Below are positions 44,864 to 54,038 of a stretch of 64,000 nucleotides of DNA, piece after piece. Positions within the stretch are counted from its first letter, which is position 1. Each line of letters starts with the position of its first letter. The notes under the pieces are model-generated. The model saw only the letters and a program-made list of their open reading frames with translations. It did no database searches and was not told the origin of the DNA. This stretch comes from Arthrobacter sp. NicSoilB8 (lineage in GTDB: Bacteria; Actinomycetota; Actinomycetes; Actinomycetales; Micrococcaceae): contig NZ_AP024655.1 in assembly GCF_019977355.1 (NCBI RefSeq), positions 4,092,001 to 4,156,000 on the forward strand, written 5' to 3'. The position numbers were made by a program, and so were the translations under genes.

Positions 44864-45328
44864 ATGAACGGTGATCAGCGCATTGTCGTGGGCGTGGACG
44901 GTTCCGAGTTTTCGACGACGGCGCTCCGCGTCGCCGGGCGCATGTCCACGAGTCTGAACGTCCCGTTGGAGGTCATCACGTGCCTGGGCACGTCCGATTT
45001 CTTCCTGGCATCCCACCTGCCGGAGGACAGCACGCCCACCACGACGCAGCTGGAGGAGACCGCCAAACGCCTCGTCGACCAGGCACTGGAGCGTGCCTTC
45101 GGCGAGACGCGTCCGGAGGGACTCACCCGCTCGGTCAAATTCGGGGCCCCGGCCAAGGTCCTGGTCGACGAAAGCCAGAACGCCCAGTTGCTCGTGGTGG
45201 GCAGGCGCGGGAAGGGCGGCTTCCTCCATCAGGTCATGGGCTCGGTGAGCGGAGCCTGCGCCGCCCACGCCCACTGCCCGGTGGTGGTGGTCGGCCAGGG
45301 AGCGGACGACCGCCGGTCCACCGAATGA
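44864..45328 (+). CDS. Universal stress protein
   Basis: Protein of 154 residues, single UspA domain. Starts MNGDQRIVVGVDGSEFSTTA; the ATP-binding loop VVGRRGKGGFLHQVMGSVSG (G-x2-G-x9-GS) is intact, so the ATP-binding USP class is expected. 11 bp before the SRPBCC-like gene, probably cotranscribed. Confidence 0.93.
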   Translation: MNGDQRIVVGVDGSEFSTTALRVAGRMSTSLNVPLEVITCLGTSDFFLASHLPEDSTPTTTQLEETAKRLVDQALERAFGETRPEGLTRSVKFGAPAKVLVDESQNAQLLVVGRRGKGGFLHQVMGSVSGACAAHAHCPVVVVGQGADDRRSTE

Positions 45329-45338
45329 GGCCCGTCCC

Positions 45339-46034
45339 GTGAGCGGTCCGCATATTCCAGCCCGGTTGCGCGGACCGCTCGCGGCGCTCGCTGCGGCAGC
45401 GGCCGGCGCCGCTTACGTCCTGGCTGTCCGGCCGCGGCTCCTGCTCTGGGGAGCCACCACGCAGGAGGCCGCCGGGCCGCTCGCCGGGGACGAGATCGTG
45501 CCCGCCCCGCGCATGCAGACTACCCGCGCCGTCACCATTGCGGCCCCGGTGTCAGGCGTCTGGCCGTGGCTGGTCCAGTTGGGCGCCGGGCGCGGCGGAA
45601 TGTATTCCTACGACTGGCTCGAGAACGCCGCGGGCCTGGGCATCCACAGCGCGGACAGGATCCGCCCTGAACTGCAACATCTCAAAGTCGGCGACACCGT
45701 CCCGCTCTCCCCCGACGGCGGCCTGACGGTCAGGCTTCTCCAGTCTGAGGCCGTGCTGGGCCTGGGCGGAACCATCGATTTGCGCACGGGGACGATGAGT
45801 CCGGCCGGGGTGCTGTCGGCCGGTCCCCGCGTGGACGTCGGCTGGACGTTCGTGCTGCGCCCAATGGGATCCCAGGCCGCCAGGCTCGTGTCCCGCACCC
45901 GGTACGACTACTCGCCGCTGGCCGCGGGACTCGTCCTGCGCCCGCTGCTGGAACCTGTGCAGTTCCTGATGGAGCGGCGCATGCTCCTGGGCATCCGCGA
46001 CAGGGCTGAGGGCCGCAGGTCGCACGGCGCCTGA
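45339..46034 (+). CDS. SRPBCC-like membrane-anchored protein
   Basis: Protein of 231 residues, GTG start. One hydrophobic N-terminal span (about 10-35) then TRAVTIAAPVSGVWPWLVQL, GRGGMYSYDWLENAAGLGIH, as in actinobacterial SRPBCC/polyketide-cyclase-like proteins of unknown ligand. Follows the USP gene closely. Confidence 0.75.
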   Translation: MSGPHIPARLRGPLAALAAAAAGAAYVLAVRPRLLLWGATTQEAAGPLAGDEIVPAPRMQTTRAVTIAAPVSGVWPWLVQLGAGRGGMYSYDWLENAAGLGIHSADRIRPELQHLKVGDTVPLSPDGGLTVRLLQSEAVLGLGGTIDLRTGTMSPAGVLSAGPRVDVGWTFVLRPMGSQAARLVSRTRYDYSPLAAGLVLRPLLEPVQFLMERRMLLGIRDRAEGRRSHGA

Positions 46035-46117
46035 GCGCTCACGTCTGGGCGTTCCCGTCTGAAAGTTCCCGCCTGAGCGCTCACGCTTGAGCTCTCACGT
46101 CTGGGCGTTCCCGCTTG
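46034..46117. repeat. 14-bp intergenic tandem repeat
   Basis: Six imperfect 14-bp units of the form AGCGCTCACGTCTG / GGCGTTCCCGTCTG fill the gap between two convergent genes, beginning at the stop codon of the upstream gene. Unit length is not a codon multiple, unlike the coding repeats elsewhere in the window. Confidence 0.8.
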
Positions 46118-46122
46118 GCCGT

Positions 46123-47487
46123 TCAGACACCCGCAGCCCGCGGATTCGTGCCCGCCGGGGCCAGCAGATAGTCCACAAACCAGTCCCGTGCCAGGATCGC
46201 CGCTGCGGCGAGCGTGCCGGGTTCTTCAAAAAGGTGCGTCGCCCCCTGCACGACGGCGAGCTGGTTGGGGCAGCGCATCATGGCCTTCGCCTTGCGGTTG
46301 AGTTCCAGGACCTCATAGTCCAGGCTCCCCACAATCAGCAGCGTGGGCGCGGTCACGGCGGACAGCCGCGGGCCGGCGAGGTCGGGGCGGCCCCCGCGCG
46401 AGACGACGGCCGCGATCCGCACCGACGGCTCGGATGCCGCCCACAGCGCTGCCCCGGCGCCCGTGCTGGCCCCGAAGTACCCCACGGCGCAGGAGGCCGT
46501 GTCCGCCCGGGTGGCAAGCCAGTCCGTTGCCGAGGACAGCCTGCGGGCCAGGAGTTCGATGTCAAAGACGTTGGCGCGGTGGCGTTCCTCCGTGGGCGTC
46601 AGCAGGTCCAGCAGCAGCGTGCCGAGGCCGGCCTGCTGCAGGACGCCGGCCACGTAACGGTTCCGGGGGCTGTGGCGGCTGCTGCCGCTGCCGTGGGCGA
46701 ACAGCACGACGGCCCGGGCCGGCACCGGAAGGTGGAGCTGGGCCTGGAGCCGCACCCCGCGGGACGGGATTTCCACTTCCTCGTCGACGTCAGCGGCACC
46801 TCCGGCGCGCGTCCCCGACGGGGTCCGGGACGGCGGCGGAGAAGACTCCAGCCGCTTGGCCGCAAGATCGAGCAGCCGCACCACCTCGTCGTCGTCAGTG
46901 GGCGAGAAGTCACGGTAGTGGTAGCCGACGGCGGTGAACTGGCGGGGCGTCGCCAGGCAGACCACTTCATCCGGTTCGCTCAGGTTGGCCAGGGTCTCCG
47001 CCGGGGCCACCGGGACGGCCAGGATCACCCGTGCCGCGCCCTGCTTGCGGGCGATGCGGCATGCCACGCGGGCCGTGGAGCCGGTGGCGATCCCGTCGTC
47101 GACGATCACCGCGATGCGTCCGGTGAGGTCGTGCCTGGTCCTGCCCTTCCGGAACAGGACGACCCGGTTTTCCAGCACGGCGCGTTCGCGGTCTTCCACA
47201 GCCTGGAGTTCCTCGCCGGTGACCCGCGCGTGGGCCAGGACCTCTTCATCCAGGACCTTGGCGCCGCCCTCACCGATGGCCCCCATGGCGAGCTCGGGCT
47301 GGTAGGGAAGCCCGAGCTTCCGCACCACGATCACATCCAGGGGCGCGTCCAGTGCGGCGGCGACCTCAAAGGCGACGGGGACACCGCCGCGCGGCAAGCC
47401 AAGGACCACTATGTCCTGGCCCCGCAGTTCCGCCAGACGCCGGCCGAGCTGCCTCCCGGCGTCGACCCTGTCTTCAAAAATGCTCAT
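46123..47487 (-). CDS. Phosphoribosyltransferase-alpha/beta hydrolase fusion
   Basis: Protein of 454 residues with two domains. Residues 1-215 are a type I phosphoribosyltransferase-like fold with the PRPP loop VIVDDGIATGSTARVA (about 120). Residues 235-454 are a dienelactone-hydrolase-like fold with nucleophile Ser in GYFGASTGAGAA, Asp in VGSLDYEV and His in GATHLFEE. The fusion matches M. tuberculosis Rv0571c, a DosR-regulon gene. Biochemical role unknown. The C-terminus is Ala/Gly-rich. Confidence 0.9.
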   Translation of the reverse strand: MSIFEDRVDAGRQLGRRLAELRGQDIVVLGLPRGGVPVAFEVAAALDAPLDVIVVRKLGLPYQPELAMGAIGEGGAKVLDEEVLAHARVTGEELQAVEDRERAVLENRVVLFRKGRTRHDLTGRIAVIVDDGIATGSTARVACRIARKQGAARVILAVPVAPAETLANLSEPDEVVCLATPRQFTAVGYHYRDFSPTDDDEVVRLLDLAAKRLESSPPPSRTPSGTRAGGAADVDEEVEIPSRGVRLQAQLHLPVPARAVVLFAHGSGSSRHSPRNRYVAGVLQQAGLGTLLLDLLTPTEERHRANVFDIELLARRLSSATDWLATRADTASCAVGYFGASTGAGAALWAASEPSVRIAAVVSRGGRPDLAGPRLSAVTAPTLLIVGSLDYEVLELNRKAKAMMRCPNQLAVVQGATHLFEEPGTLAAAAILARDWFVDYLLAPAGTNPRAAGV

Positions 47488-47607
47488 GGGTTATGGCTTT
47501 CCAGTCGAAACGTCGGCCATCGGCCCCCATCAGTTTCTGCGCTGCTGAAACTGGCGTTCCTACGGGCCCTGCGAGCCCGAAAATGGACCAGGTGGCCGCT
47601 TCCTCAA

Positions 47608-50343
47608 CTATCCGCCCGCGGCCGTAACCCTGTGAGGGCCTTTATGCCCGGTTTTGCGTCTGCGGCGCCAGCCCGGGCCGCGGTTGACGAGCAGCGGCCT
47701 GGCCACGGAAGTGCTGAAGCGTGCGGCCCGGCGCGCAATGCGGTGGGTCCGGCCGCGGAGGCGGACGGCCGCAGGCCTGGGCGGGACCGGCTGCTGTGCG
47801 GCCCGGGCATAGAACCAGACTTTGGCTATTTCAACGAGCACCAGATACACCGCCGCCATCCCGAGCAAAGCGAGGAAGAACGGGACCGGCAGCGGATCGA
47901 ACCCCAGCACGCCGGCCAGTGGCGAGAACGGCAGGTATACCCCGAGGGCCACCACGCCCAGGGATGCCCCGACCAGCCCCGCCGAGGGCCTGCTCCGGAA
48001 GAAGGGCACCCGTCGGGTCCGGATGACGAAGATGATCAGCGTCTGCGTGACGATCGACTCGATGAACCAGCCGGCGCGGAATTCGCCGGGAACCGCGTCG
48101 AAGACAAACAGCATCAGCGCGAAGGTCGCGAAGTCGAAGATCGAGCTGATGGGACCAAACAGGAACATGAAGCGGCGGATGAAGCCGATGTCCCAGTGCG
48201 ACGGGGCGAGCAGCTGCTCCTTGTCCACCCGGTCCCCCGGGATGGCCAGCTGGCCGGCATCGTAGAGCAGGTTGTTCAGCAGGATCTGGCCCGGCAGCAT
48301 CGGCAGGAAACTCAACACCACGGAGGCCGTGGCCGCGCTGAACATGTTGCCGAAATTACTGGAGGTGCCCATCAGGACGTACTTGATGGTGTTGGCGAAA
48401 ATCCGCCGGCCCTCCATGACGCCTTCGGCCAGGACCCCCAGGTCCTTGTCGAGCAGGACGACGTCCGCGGCGTCCTTGGCGACGTCGGTGGCGCTGTCGA
48501 CCGAGATGCCGATGTCCGCGGCGTGCAGGGCCAGGGCGTCATTGACGCCGTCGCCCATGAACCCCACGGCGCCGCCGCTTTGCCGCAGCAGCCGGATGAT
48601 CCGGGCCTTCTGCTCGGGCGAAACGCGGGCGAAGATGCTGGCCTCCCGCGCCGCTGCGGCCAGTTCGGGATCGGACATGGCCTCCACCGCGGCGCCGCTG
48701 AGCGTTCCGCCGGAGAGGACACCGAGTTCGTCGCAGACCTTTTCGGCGACCCTGGCGTTGTCGCCGGTGGCGATCTTGACCATGATCCCGAGCGCCTCGA
48801 GCTGGTCCAGGGAAGCCCGGGCGTTGGCTTTGGGCCGGTCCAGGAAGATGAGGAACCCGGCCAGGACCAGGTCCTTCTCGTCAGCCGGCGTCAGGTCCGA
48901 GAGCCCCTCCGCGGGCCGGGTGCCGACGGCCACCACCCGGGATCCGGCGTCGAACTGCTTGTCCAGCATTGCCTGCACGTCCGCGGGGGTGCCCGTGCAG
49001 AGGGCGAGGACGTCTTCCGGTGAGCCTTTCGTGATGATGCGGGCCGGCCCGCCGGCCTCCCGTACCAGCACGCTGGTCCGGCGGCGCTGATGGTCGAAGT
49101 CAATGACGTCGACGCGCTCGTAGCGCTCGGGCCGGAAGGCCGCGGCGTCCGGTGATTCCCACAGGGCGGCATCCAGCGGGTTCATGCCGACTGTGGAGAG
49201 CCTCGCCCCGGCGTAGTCGGCCTCCGTGGCCAGCAAGCCGAGCGTGAGCAGTTCGGCGGGCGGGACACCCGGTGCGGCGGGCAGCGCGGCGGTGAAACTG
49301 ATCCGGCCCTCGGTCAGCGTCCCGGTCTTGTCTGTGACCAGGATGTCCATGTCGCCCAGGTCCTCGATGCAGACCAGCCGCTTCACCAGGACCTTGCGCC
49401 GGGCCAGCTGCCGGGTTCCCGTGGCCAGGCTGGTGCTGACCACCGCGGGCAGCAGCTGCGGGGTGATGCCGACCGCGATCGCCAGGGAGAACAGCAGCGA
49501 TTCGATCACGGGCCGGTGCAGCAGCAGGTTCGCGACGAAGATCAGCGAGGTCAGCCCGATGGCCACCTGCAACAGCAGGAACGAGAAGCGCTTCAGGCCC
49601 AGCTGGAACTCGGTCTGCGGCTGCCGTTCGCCCAGGCCCAGTGCGATCCGGCCGAATTCCGCCCGCCCTCCGGTGGCGACCACCACCGCGGTGCAGCTGC
49701 CGGACTGGATCACGGTACCCATGAAGAGGCAGCTGCTCAGGTCCGCCAGGGGCGCATCCTGCGGCACGGGCGCCGGGTCCTTGGCAACCGGCAGCGATTC
49801 CCCGGTCAGGATGCTTTCGTCGCACAGGAGGTCCTTCGCCGTCAGCACCCGCATGTCGGCCGGAATGATCGCGCCGATCCCGAGATGGACGACGTCGCCG
49901 GGCACCAGCGCGGTGACGTCGATTTCGTCCGGCATTCCGTCGCGGACGACGACGGCGCGGTGCGTGACGCGCGAATGCAAGGCTTCCGCAGCGCGTTCGG
50001 CCCGGAATTCGTTGCTGAACCCCAGCCCGACGCTGACCAGCAGGATCACGCCGATGACGATCGCGTTTGTGGCGTCCCCGAGGAACAGCGAAAGTCCTGC
50101 GGTAATGAGCAGAAGGATCAGGATGGGGCTGGCCAGCTGCCGGCCCAGCACTGACCACGCGCTGGCCATGTGGGTCCGCACTGCGTTCGGCCCAAGTGCC
50201 GTGAGGCGCCGGTCTGCTTCGCCGCGGGTCAGTCCGTTCTCGCCCGAACCCAGCTCGTCCAGCACGGCGGCCGCGGGCCGGGCCGCGGCGCGGGAGATCG
50301 CCAGCGGGGCGGAGTGTGAGTCCTTGACGTCGAGGTCTGGCAT
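47608..50343 (-). CDS. mgtA: Magnesium-translocating P-type ATPase
   Basis: Protein of 911 residues from ATG 50343 (MPDLDVKDSH); the frame is open well upstream without coding character. P-type ATPase with TGES actuator loop, phosphorylated Asp in VTDKTGTLTEG (about 337), KGSPE nucleotide site, and MGDGVNDALALHAADIGIS hinge. Ten spans; the C-terminal block (LNNLLYDAGQLAIPGDRVD) is typical of the MgtA/MgtB group. A 50-residue basic tail (RTHRIARRAARF...) is unusual. No Mg2+ riboswitch was recognised in the 247-bp upstream gap. Confidence 0.93.
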   Translation of the reverse strand: MPDLDVKDSHSAPLAISRAAARPAAAVLDELGSGENGLTRGEADRRLTALGPNAVRTHMASAWSVLGRQLASPILILLLITAGLSLFLGDATNAIVIGVILLVSVGLGFSNEFRAERAAEALHSRVTHRAVVVRDGMPDEIDVTALVPGDVVHLGIGAIIPADMRVLTAKDLLCDESILTGESLPVAKDPAPVPQDAPLADLSSCLFMGTVIQSGSCTAVVVATGGRAEFGRIALGLGERQPQTEFQLGLKRFSFLLLQVAIGLTSLIFVANLLLHRPVIESLLFSLAIAVGITPQLLPAVVSTSLATGTRQLARRKVLVKRLVCIEDLGDMDILVTDKTGTLTEGRISFTAALPAAPGVPPAELLTLGLLATEADYAGARLSTVGMNPLDAALWESPDAAAFRPERYERVDVIDFDHQRRRTSVLVREAGGPARIITKGSPEDVLALCTGTPADVQAMLDKQFDAGSRVVAVGTRPAEGLSDLTPADEKDLVLAGFLIFLDRPKANARASLDQLEALGIMVKIATGDNARVAEKVCDELGVLSGGTLSGAAVEAMSDPELAAAAREASIFARVSPEQKARIIRLLRQSGGAVGFMGDGVNDALALHAADIGISVDSATDVAKDAADVVLLDKDLGVLAEGVMEGRRIFANTIKYVLMGTSSNFGNMFSAATASVVLSFLPMLPGQILLNNLLYDAGQLAIPGDRVDKEQLLAPSHWDIGFIRRFMFLFGPISSIFDFATFALMLFVFDAVPGEFRAGWFIESIVTQTLIIFVIRTRRVPFFRSRPSAGLVGASLGVVALGVYLPFSPLAGVLGFDPLPVPFFLALLGMAAVYLVLVEIAKVWFYARAAQQPVPPRPAAVRLRGRTHRIARRAARFSTSVARPLLVNRGPGWRRRRKTGHKGPHRVTAAGG

Positions 50344-50590
50344 GCGGAATCCGTTCACGACAATTCGTTTAAGGCACAGCCTACGTGCCTGAGCTGAACG
50401 GTTCAGGTGCCTTTGGTCCCCGGCCCCGTGTGGAGCCTGCGTGCCCGGATGTATATACTCTCCCGGTACGGTTTTGCAGCAAGCCGTTGGATTGTTCTTC
50501 GATCCGGCCGGCCGCTGCCTATCCGCCACTTGCCGCGGTGGGAAGCACCGCCGGGTCGTCTTGACCTGAGTGAAACGGCACAACAGATAA

Positions 50591-51325
50591 GTGGTCAGCG
50601 AGTCAACCGCAAATTCAATCACCCGGCACCTGCAGGAACTGGTGCTCAGCAGCTCCGACGTCGAGGAGTTCCTTGGCGAGCTCGCCCGGATGTCGGCGCG
50701 CAGCTTGTCAGAGCCCGGGGACGAGATCCTGTGCGGCATCACGCTCCTGCGGCACAGGAAGGCGGCCACCGTCGCCAGCAGCAGCCCCGCCGCGCAGGCC
50801 ATGGATGAAATCCAGTACGCCTTTGGTGACGGCCCCTGCATGACGGCATCCCGGGAGCAGGAAGCTGTCCATATTGAGGACCTTGAACGCGACGGCCGCT
50901 GGCCGCAGTACGCCGCGACGGTGCGCGGACACGGCTTCCGGTCCATCCTGGCGCTGCCGTTCCTGCTGGAGGGCGAAACCCGCGCCGCCTTGAACCTGTA
51001 TTCGCACCGGCCGGGCCGGTTCGATGACCGCGCCACGGAACTGGCGTGTGATTTCGTCCATCAGACGTCCATGGCCCTGCGGCTCGCGGTCCGGTTCGCG
51101 CACAGCAGCGATACAGCCGCCAACCTCATGGCCAGCCTGGAAACGCGGACCGGAATCGACGTTGCCGTCGGGATCATCATGGCGCAGAACCGCTGCAGCC
51201 AGGTCGAGGCGTTCGAACTCCTGAAGTCGGCGTCAAGCGCCCGGAACATCAAGCTCCACGCCGTCGCGGCCGGGGTGGTCGAGTCACTGGGCCAGGGCCC
51301 CACCCGGACGCACTTCGAGGCCTAG
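50591..51325 (+). CDS. GAF-ANTAR regulator
   Basis: Protein of 244 residues, GTG start with a weak RBS. GAF domain (about 25-165; GDGPCMTASREQEAVHIEDL, FRSILALPFLLEGETRAALN) then an ANTAR RNA-binding domain (about 180-240; TGIDVAVGIIMAQNRCSQVE, AFELLKSASSARNIKLHAVA). ANTAR proteins act as antiterminators by binding paired hairpins in leader RNAs. The signal sensed by GAF is unknown. Divergent from mgtA. Confidence 0.92.
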   Translation: MVSESTANSITRHLQELVLSSSDVEEFLGELARMSARSLSEPGDEILCGITLLRHRKAATVASSSPAAQAMDEIQYAFGDGPCMTASREQEAVHIEDLERDGRWPQYAATVRGHGFRSILALPFLLEGETRAALNLYSHRPGRFDDRATELACDFVHQTSMALRLAVRFAHSSDTAANLMASLETRTGIDVAVGIIMAQNRCSQVEAFELLKSASSARNIKLHAVAAGVVESLGQGPTRTHFEA

Positions 51326-51353
51326 CAGCACTGCCCGCCGGCGTTTATCGGCC

Positions 51354-52142
51354 CTAGTGTCCCGGCAGCGGCTCACCCGCCGGCGCACGAAGGCCCGTGA
51401 ATGCCAGGATCGCGTCCCGCACCTCTACGGCCCGGGTGTGCTGGACGACGTGCCCTGTCCCCTGTACCTCCACCAGCTGCCCCCGGCGGACGAGCCCGGC
51501 CAGCCGGCGGCTCCAGTCCGCGTCCGCCACGGGGTCGTTGGCGCCCCGAAGCACGAGGACCGGCGCAGTGACGCCGGCGAGCCTCTGCACAAGGGGGTAC
51601 TCCATCATGACCCGCAGGGTTTTGAAGTACCAGACGGGTCCGCAGCGCAGGTAATCGGTGAGAACCAAGGCGTTTGAGGAGGGGCTTTCACAGAACACGG
51701 CGTCCCGGCCCAGCGCCAGGGCCTGCTGCGCCACCGTGCCGCGTTTGGGGTCCACCACCGGCCCCATCAGGACCAGTTGCTGGATCCGTCCGGGCTCCTG
51801 GAGGGCCGCCTCGGTGGCGGACTGTGTACCCATCGAGTGGCCCACGAGCACGAATTCGCTCACGCCAAGCTGTTCCGTGGCGCCAAGAATGTAGCGGGCG
51901 TGATCGGCGACGGAGAGCGTGTGCCCGGGCCGGGGGGTGGCGCCGAAACCCGGCAGGTCTATGGAATAGGTGTCCATCGAGGCGGCCAGGAGCCGATGCA
52001 GCCGGCGCAGGTAGCGGTGTGACGCGCCTATTCCGTGGATGAGCACGACGGCGGGCGCAGGCCCGCCGCCCGGTGCCTTCGACGCGAAAACGTGGCCGGC
52101 GTGGCCTGCCGCCGACACTTCCCTGCGGACCGGGTCGGTCAT
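51354..52142 (-). CDS. Alpha/beta hydrolase
   Basis: Protein of 262 residues with the canonical fold: oxyanion HGIGASH, nucleophile elbow VGHSMG (Ser near 97), acid Asp in RGANDPV and His in GTGHVVQH. Cytoplasmic serine hydrolase of unknown substrate. Its stop is 28 bp from the convergent GAF-ANTAR stop. Confidence 0.92.
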   Translation of the reverse strand: MTDPVRREVSAAGHAGHVFASKAPGGGPAPAVVLIHGIGASHRYLRRLHRLLAASMDTYSIDLPGFGATPRPGHTLSVADHARYILGATEQLGVSEFVLVGHSMGTQSATEAALQEPGRIQQLVLMGPVVDPKRGTVAQQALALGRDAVFCESPSSNALVLTDYLRCGPVWYFKTLRVMMEYPLVQRLAGVTAPVLVLRGANDPVADADWSRRLAGLVRRGQLVEVQGTGHVVQHTRAVEVRDAILAFTGLRAPAGEPLPGH

Positions 52143-52313
52143 GCGCTGCGTGGGCGCAACAGGCTGCGCGGGTACGGGCGGGAGCGCGTGGCAACTGCCG
52201 GTGTCATGGGTGCTCGTTTCGTCGCAGACTGGTCAATGCAGTCTATTGAGCGTGCTGCCCGGACGCCGGACGCCATGCAGAAAAGCCAGTCCGCCCCGAA
52301 CGGTTCACCCGGG

Positions 52314-52523
52314 TCAGTCGTCCCGTTTGTCCCGCTCTTCGAACTCCTCGTCGAGGTCGTAGTGCCGGAATTCCGTCTCCGGGTTCGGTTCACCCTCCGC
52401 GACGTACTCATAGTCCAACTGCCGCTGGACCTGGCTGTCGAGGACCTGGAGATCCTTATCCGGGACCTTGCTGAGGTCCTCGGGGAATTCATCATCAGGA
52501 CTGAGGTGCAGCTTCTCGGTCAT
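52314..52523 (-). CDS. Small acidic hypothetical protein (69 aa)
   Basis: ATG 52523 (MTEKLHLSPDDEFPEDLSKV) with a GAGAGGC-type RBS. Very acidic, with ends EFRHYDLDEEFEERDKRDD, no hydrophobic core and probably disordered. A longer upstream frame lacks coding bias. No family recognised. Confidence 0.65.
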   Translation of the reverse strand: MTEKLHLSPDDEFPEDLSKVPDKDLQVLDSQVQRQLDYEYVAEGEPNPETEFRHYDLDEEFEERDKRDD

Positions 52524-52645
52524 TGCATGCCTCTCCCGGCCAGGAGGATGGACTCGAACCTGCACTAACCTGGCCGCCTTCAGGATAGCGCTAACTCCCG
52601 GCCGGGCCGAGGGGCTGCCCCCGGGGTCGCCTGCGTCAGCCCGCC

Positions 52646-53059
52646 CTAGGCGACCTCGGGACCGACGTTCACCAGCCAGTCCACGCCGAACTTGTCCTTG
52701 CACATGCCGAAGATGTCGCCCCAGGGTGCCCGGTCCAGGGGCATGGCGATGGTGCCGCCGTCGGCCAGCTTGTCGAAGTAGCCGCGGAGCTCCTCTTCAT
52801 CGGACCCGCTCAGGGACACGGAGAAGTTATTGCCGGGGGTGAAATCCATGCTGTTGGGCGTGTCCGCGCCCATGAGCACCATGCCGCCGTCGGTCCGGAG
52901 CTGGGCGTGCATGATCTTCTCCTGCTCAGCAGGGTCTTCGCTGGCGTGGTACTCGGCGAAGGTACTCATGGTCAGTTCCCCGCCGAATACCGACTGGTAG
53001 AACGTCATGGCGTCCTTCGCGTTGTCGCGGAAGCCGAGGTAGGGATTGAGTGTGGTCAT
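52646..53059 (-). CDS. VOC family (PhnB/DUF899-like glyoxalase fold) protein
   Basis: Protein of 137 residues, ATG 53059 (MTTLNPYLGFRDNAKDAMTF). PhnB/3-demethylubiquinone-type glyoxalase fold: ...FYQSVFGGEL, KIMHAQLRTDGGMVLMGADT, and terminal GDIFGMCKDKFGVDWLVNV. Metal-site residues of catalytic glyoxalases are not clearly present; many relatives have no known reaction. Confidence 0.9.
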   Translation of the reverse strand: MTTLNPYLGFRDNAKDAMTFYQSVFGGELTMSTFAEYHASEDPAEQEKIMHAQLRTDGGMVLMGADTPNSMDFTPGNNFSVSLSGSDEEELRGYFDKLADGGTIAMPLDRAPWGDIFGMCKDKFGVDWLVNVGPEVA

Positions 53060-53186
53060 CTGCGGGGCTCCATTCTGTTGGGGTGCCGCTGGTGGGGAAG
53101 CCGGCCGGGCCGGCAGCGACGACGGTACACCGCATATCCTGCCCCAAAACGGACAGTGTGGGTAGGTGCCCTGCAGAAGAGGCAAA

Positions 53187-53230
53187 CCGCAGCATCCGAC
53201 GCCGGTGCGCACCGGCGTCGGATGCTGCGG
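53187..53230 (-). terminator. Perfect 44-bp palindrome, terminator of the DJ-1 gene
   Basis: The arms 53187-53208 and 53209-53230 are exact reverse complements (22 bp each, core CCGGTGC/GCACCGG), starting 16 bases after the DJ-1-like stop. The minus-strand transcript would form a very stable hairpin followed by TTTGCC. No mismatch is present. Confidence 0.85.
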
Positions 53231-53245
53231 GGCCCCGAAAGGAGG

Positions 53246-53812
53246 CTAGGCCGTCTGCCCGGCGTGCTCGCCTTCGGCGATTTCCTCCAGGAGTTTGGCG
53301 TTGAAGGCCGGCAGGTCATGCGGGTTGCGGCTCGTCACCAAACCCTGGTCCACCACGACTTCCTGGTCCGTCCAGTTCGCACCGGCGTTCTTAAGGTCCG
53401 TCTGGAGCGTGTGATAGGAGGTCAGGTTCCTGCCGCGGACCACCCCCGCATCGATGAGCAGCCACGGGCCGTGGCAGATGGAGGCGACCGGCTTGTGCTG
53501 CTCAAAGAAGGCCCGGGTGAACGCCTGGGCATCTTTGTCAACGCGGAGGTGGTCGGCGTTGACCACGCCGCCCGGGATGACGAGGGCATGGAAGTCGGCG
53601 GCATCGGCCTGCCCGGCGGCGAGGTCGACGGCGAACTTCTGGCCCTTCTCCGTGCCGTTGTAGCCCTGAAGCTCCCCGCTCTTGGGCGAGACCAGGGTGG
53701 GCACTCCGCCGGCGTCCTTCACGGCATTCCACGGGCTGGTCAGCTCCACTTGCTCCACACCATCCGTCAGCAGGAATGCGACTTTCTTGCCCGAAATATT
53801 GTGCTGTGACAT
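53246..53812 (-). CDS. DJ-1/PfpI family protein
   Basis: Protein of 188 residues, ATG 53812. Class I glutamine amidotransferase-like fold with nucleophile Cys in VASICHGPWLLIDAG and GGVVNADHLR. Matches the PfpI/YhbO subgroup (protein/nucleotide deglycase or chaperone-like stress proteins). Divergent from the antiporter gene. Confidence 0.92.
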   Translation of the reverse strand: MSQHNISGKKVAFLLTDGVEQVELTSPWNAVKDAGGVPTLVSPKSGELQGYNGTEKGQKFAVDLAAGQADAADFHALVIPGGVVNADHLRVDKDAQAFTRAFFEQHKPVASICHGPWLLIDAGVVRGRNLTSYHTLQTDLKNAGANWTDQEVVVDQGLVTSRNPHDLPAFNAKLLEEIAEGEHAGQTA

Positions 53813-53880
53813 GGGTCCTCCTCGTGCCGGGCGAGGGCCCGGGCAGCGTTTGGTCCGCGTCCGGCGCCCGCGCAAAGAAT

Positions 53881-53948
53881 CAGTTGGCTTGCAGTCTCGA
53901 TGGGCTGCAGTCTCAGTTGGCTGGCAATCTCAATGGGCTGGCATTCTC
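53881..53948. repeat. 17-bp tandem repeat in divergent promoter region
   Basis: Four imperfect units of the form CAGTTGGCTGGCAATCT between the DJ-1-like gene (minus) and the antiporter gene (plus). Unit lengths are 17, 16, 17, 17 bp, so they sit on nearly alternating helix faces. Possible operator array or slippage product. Confidence 0.7.
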
Positions 53949-54038
53949 AACTCTAGGAAGCGGCAAAGTAATAAGCAAGCTGATAATTTGGCCTGCGCTT
54001 CACGCCGGCCGGGAGCGGCAAGCTGACAGAATGGGCCA

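Noticed and set aside
46087..49023. 978-codon plus-strand frame opposite the PRT-hydrolase and mgtA genes
   Set aside because: Antisense shadow crossing two well-supported genes and the gap between them.
50344..51036. 231-codon upstream extension of mgtA
   Set aside because: It overlaps the divergent GAF-ANTAR gene and lacks coding character; MPDLDV at 50343 is a normal MgtA start.
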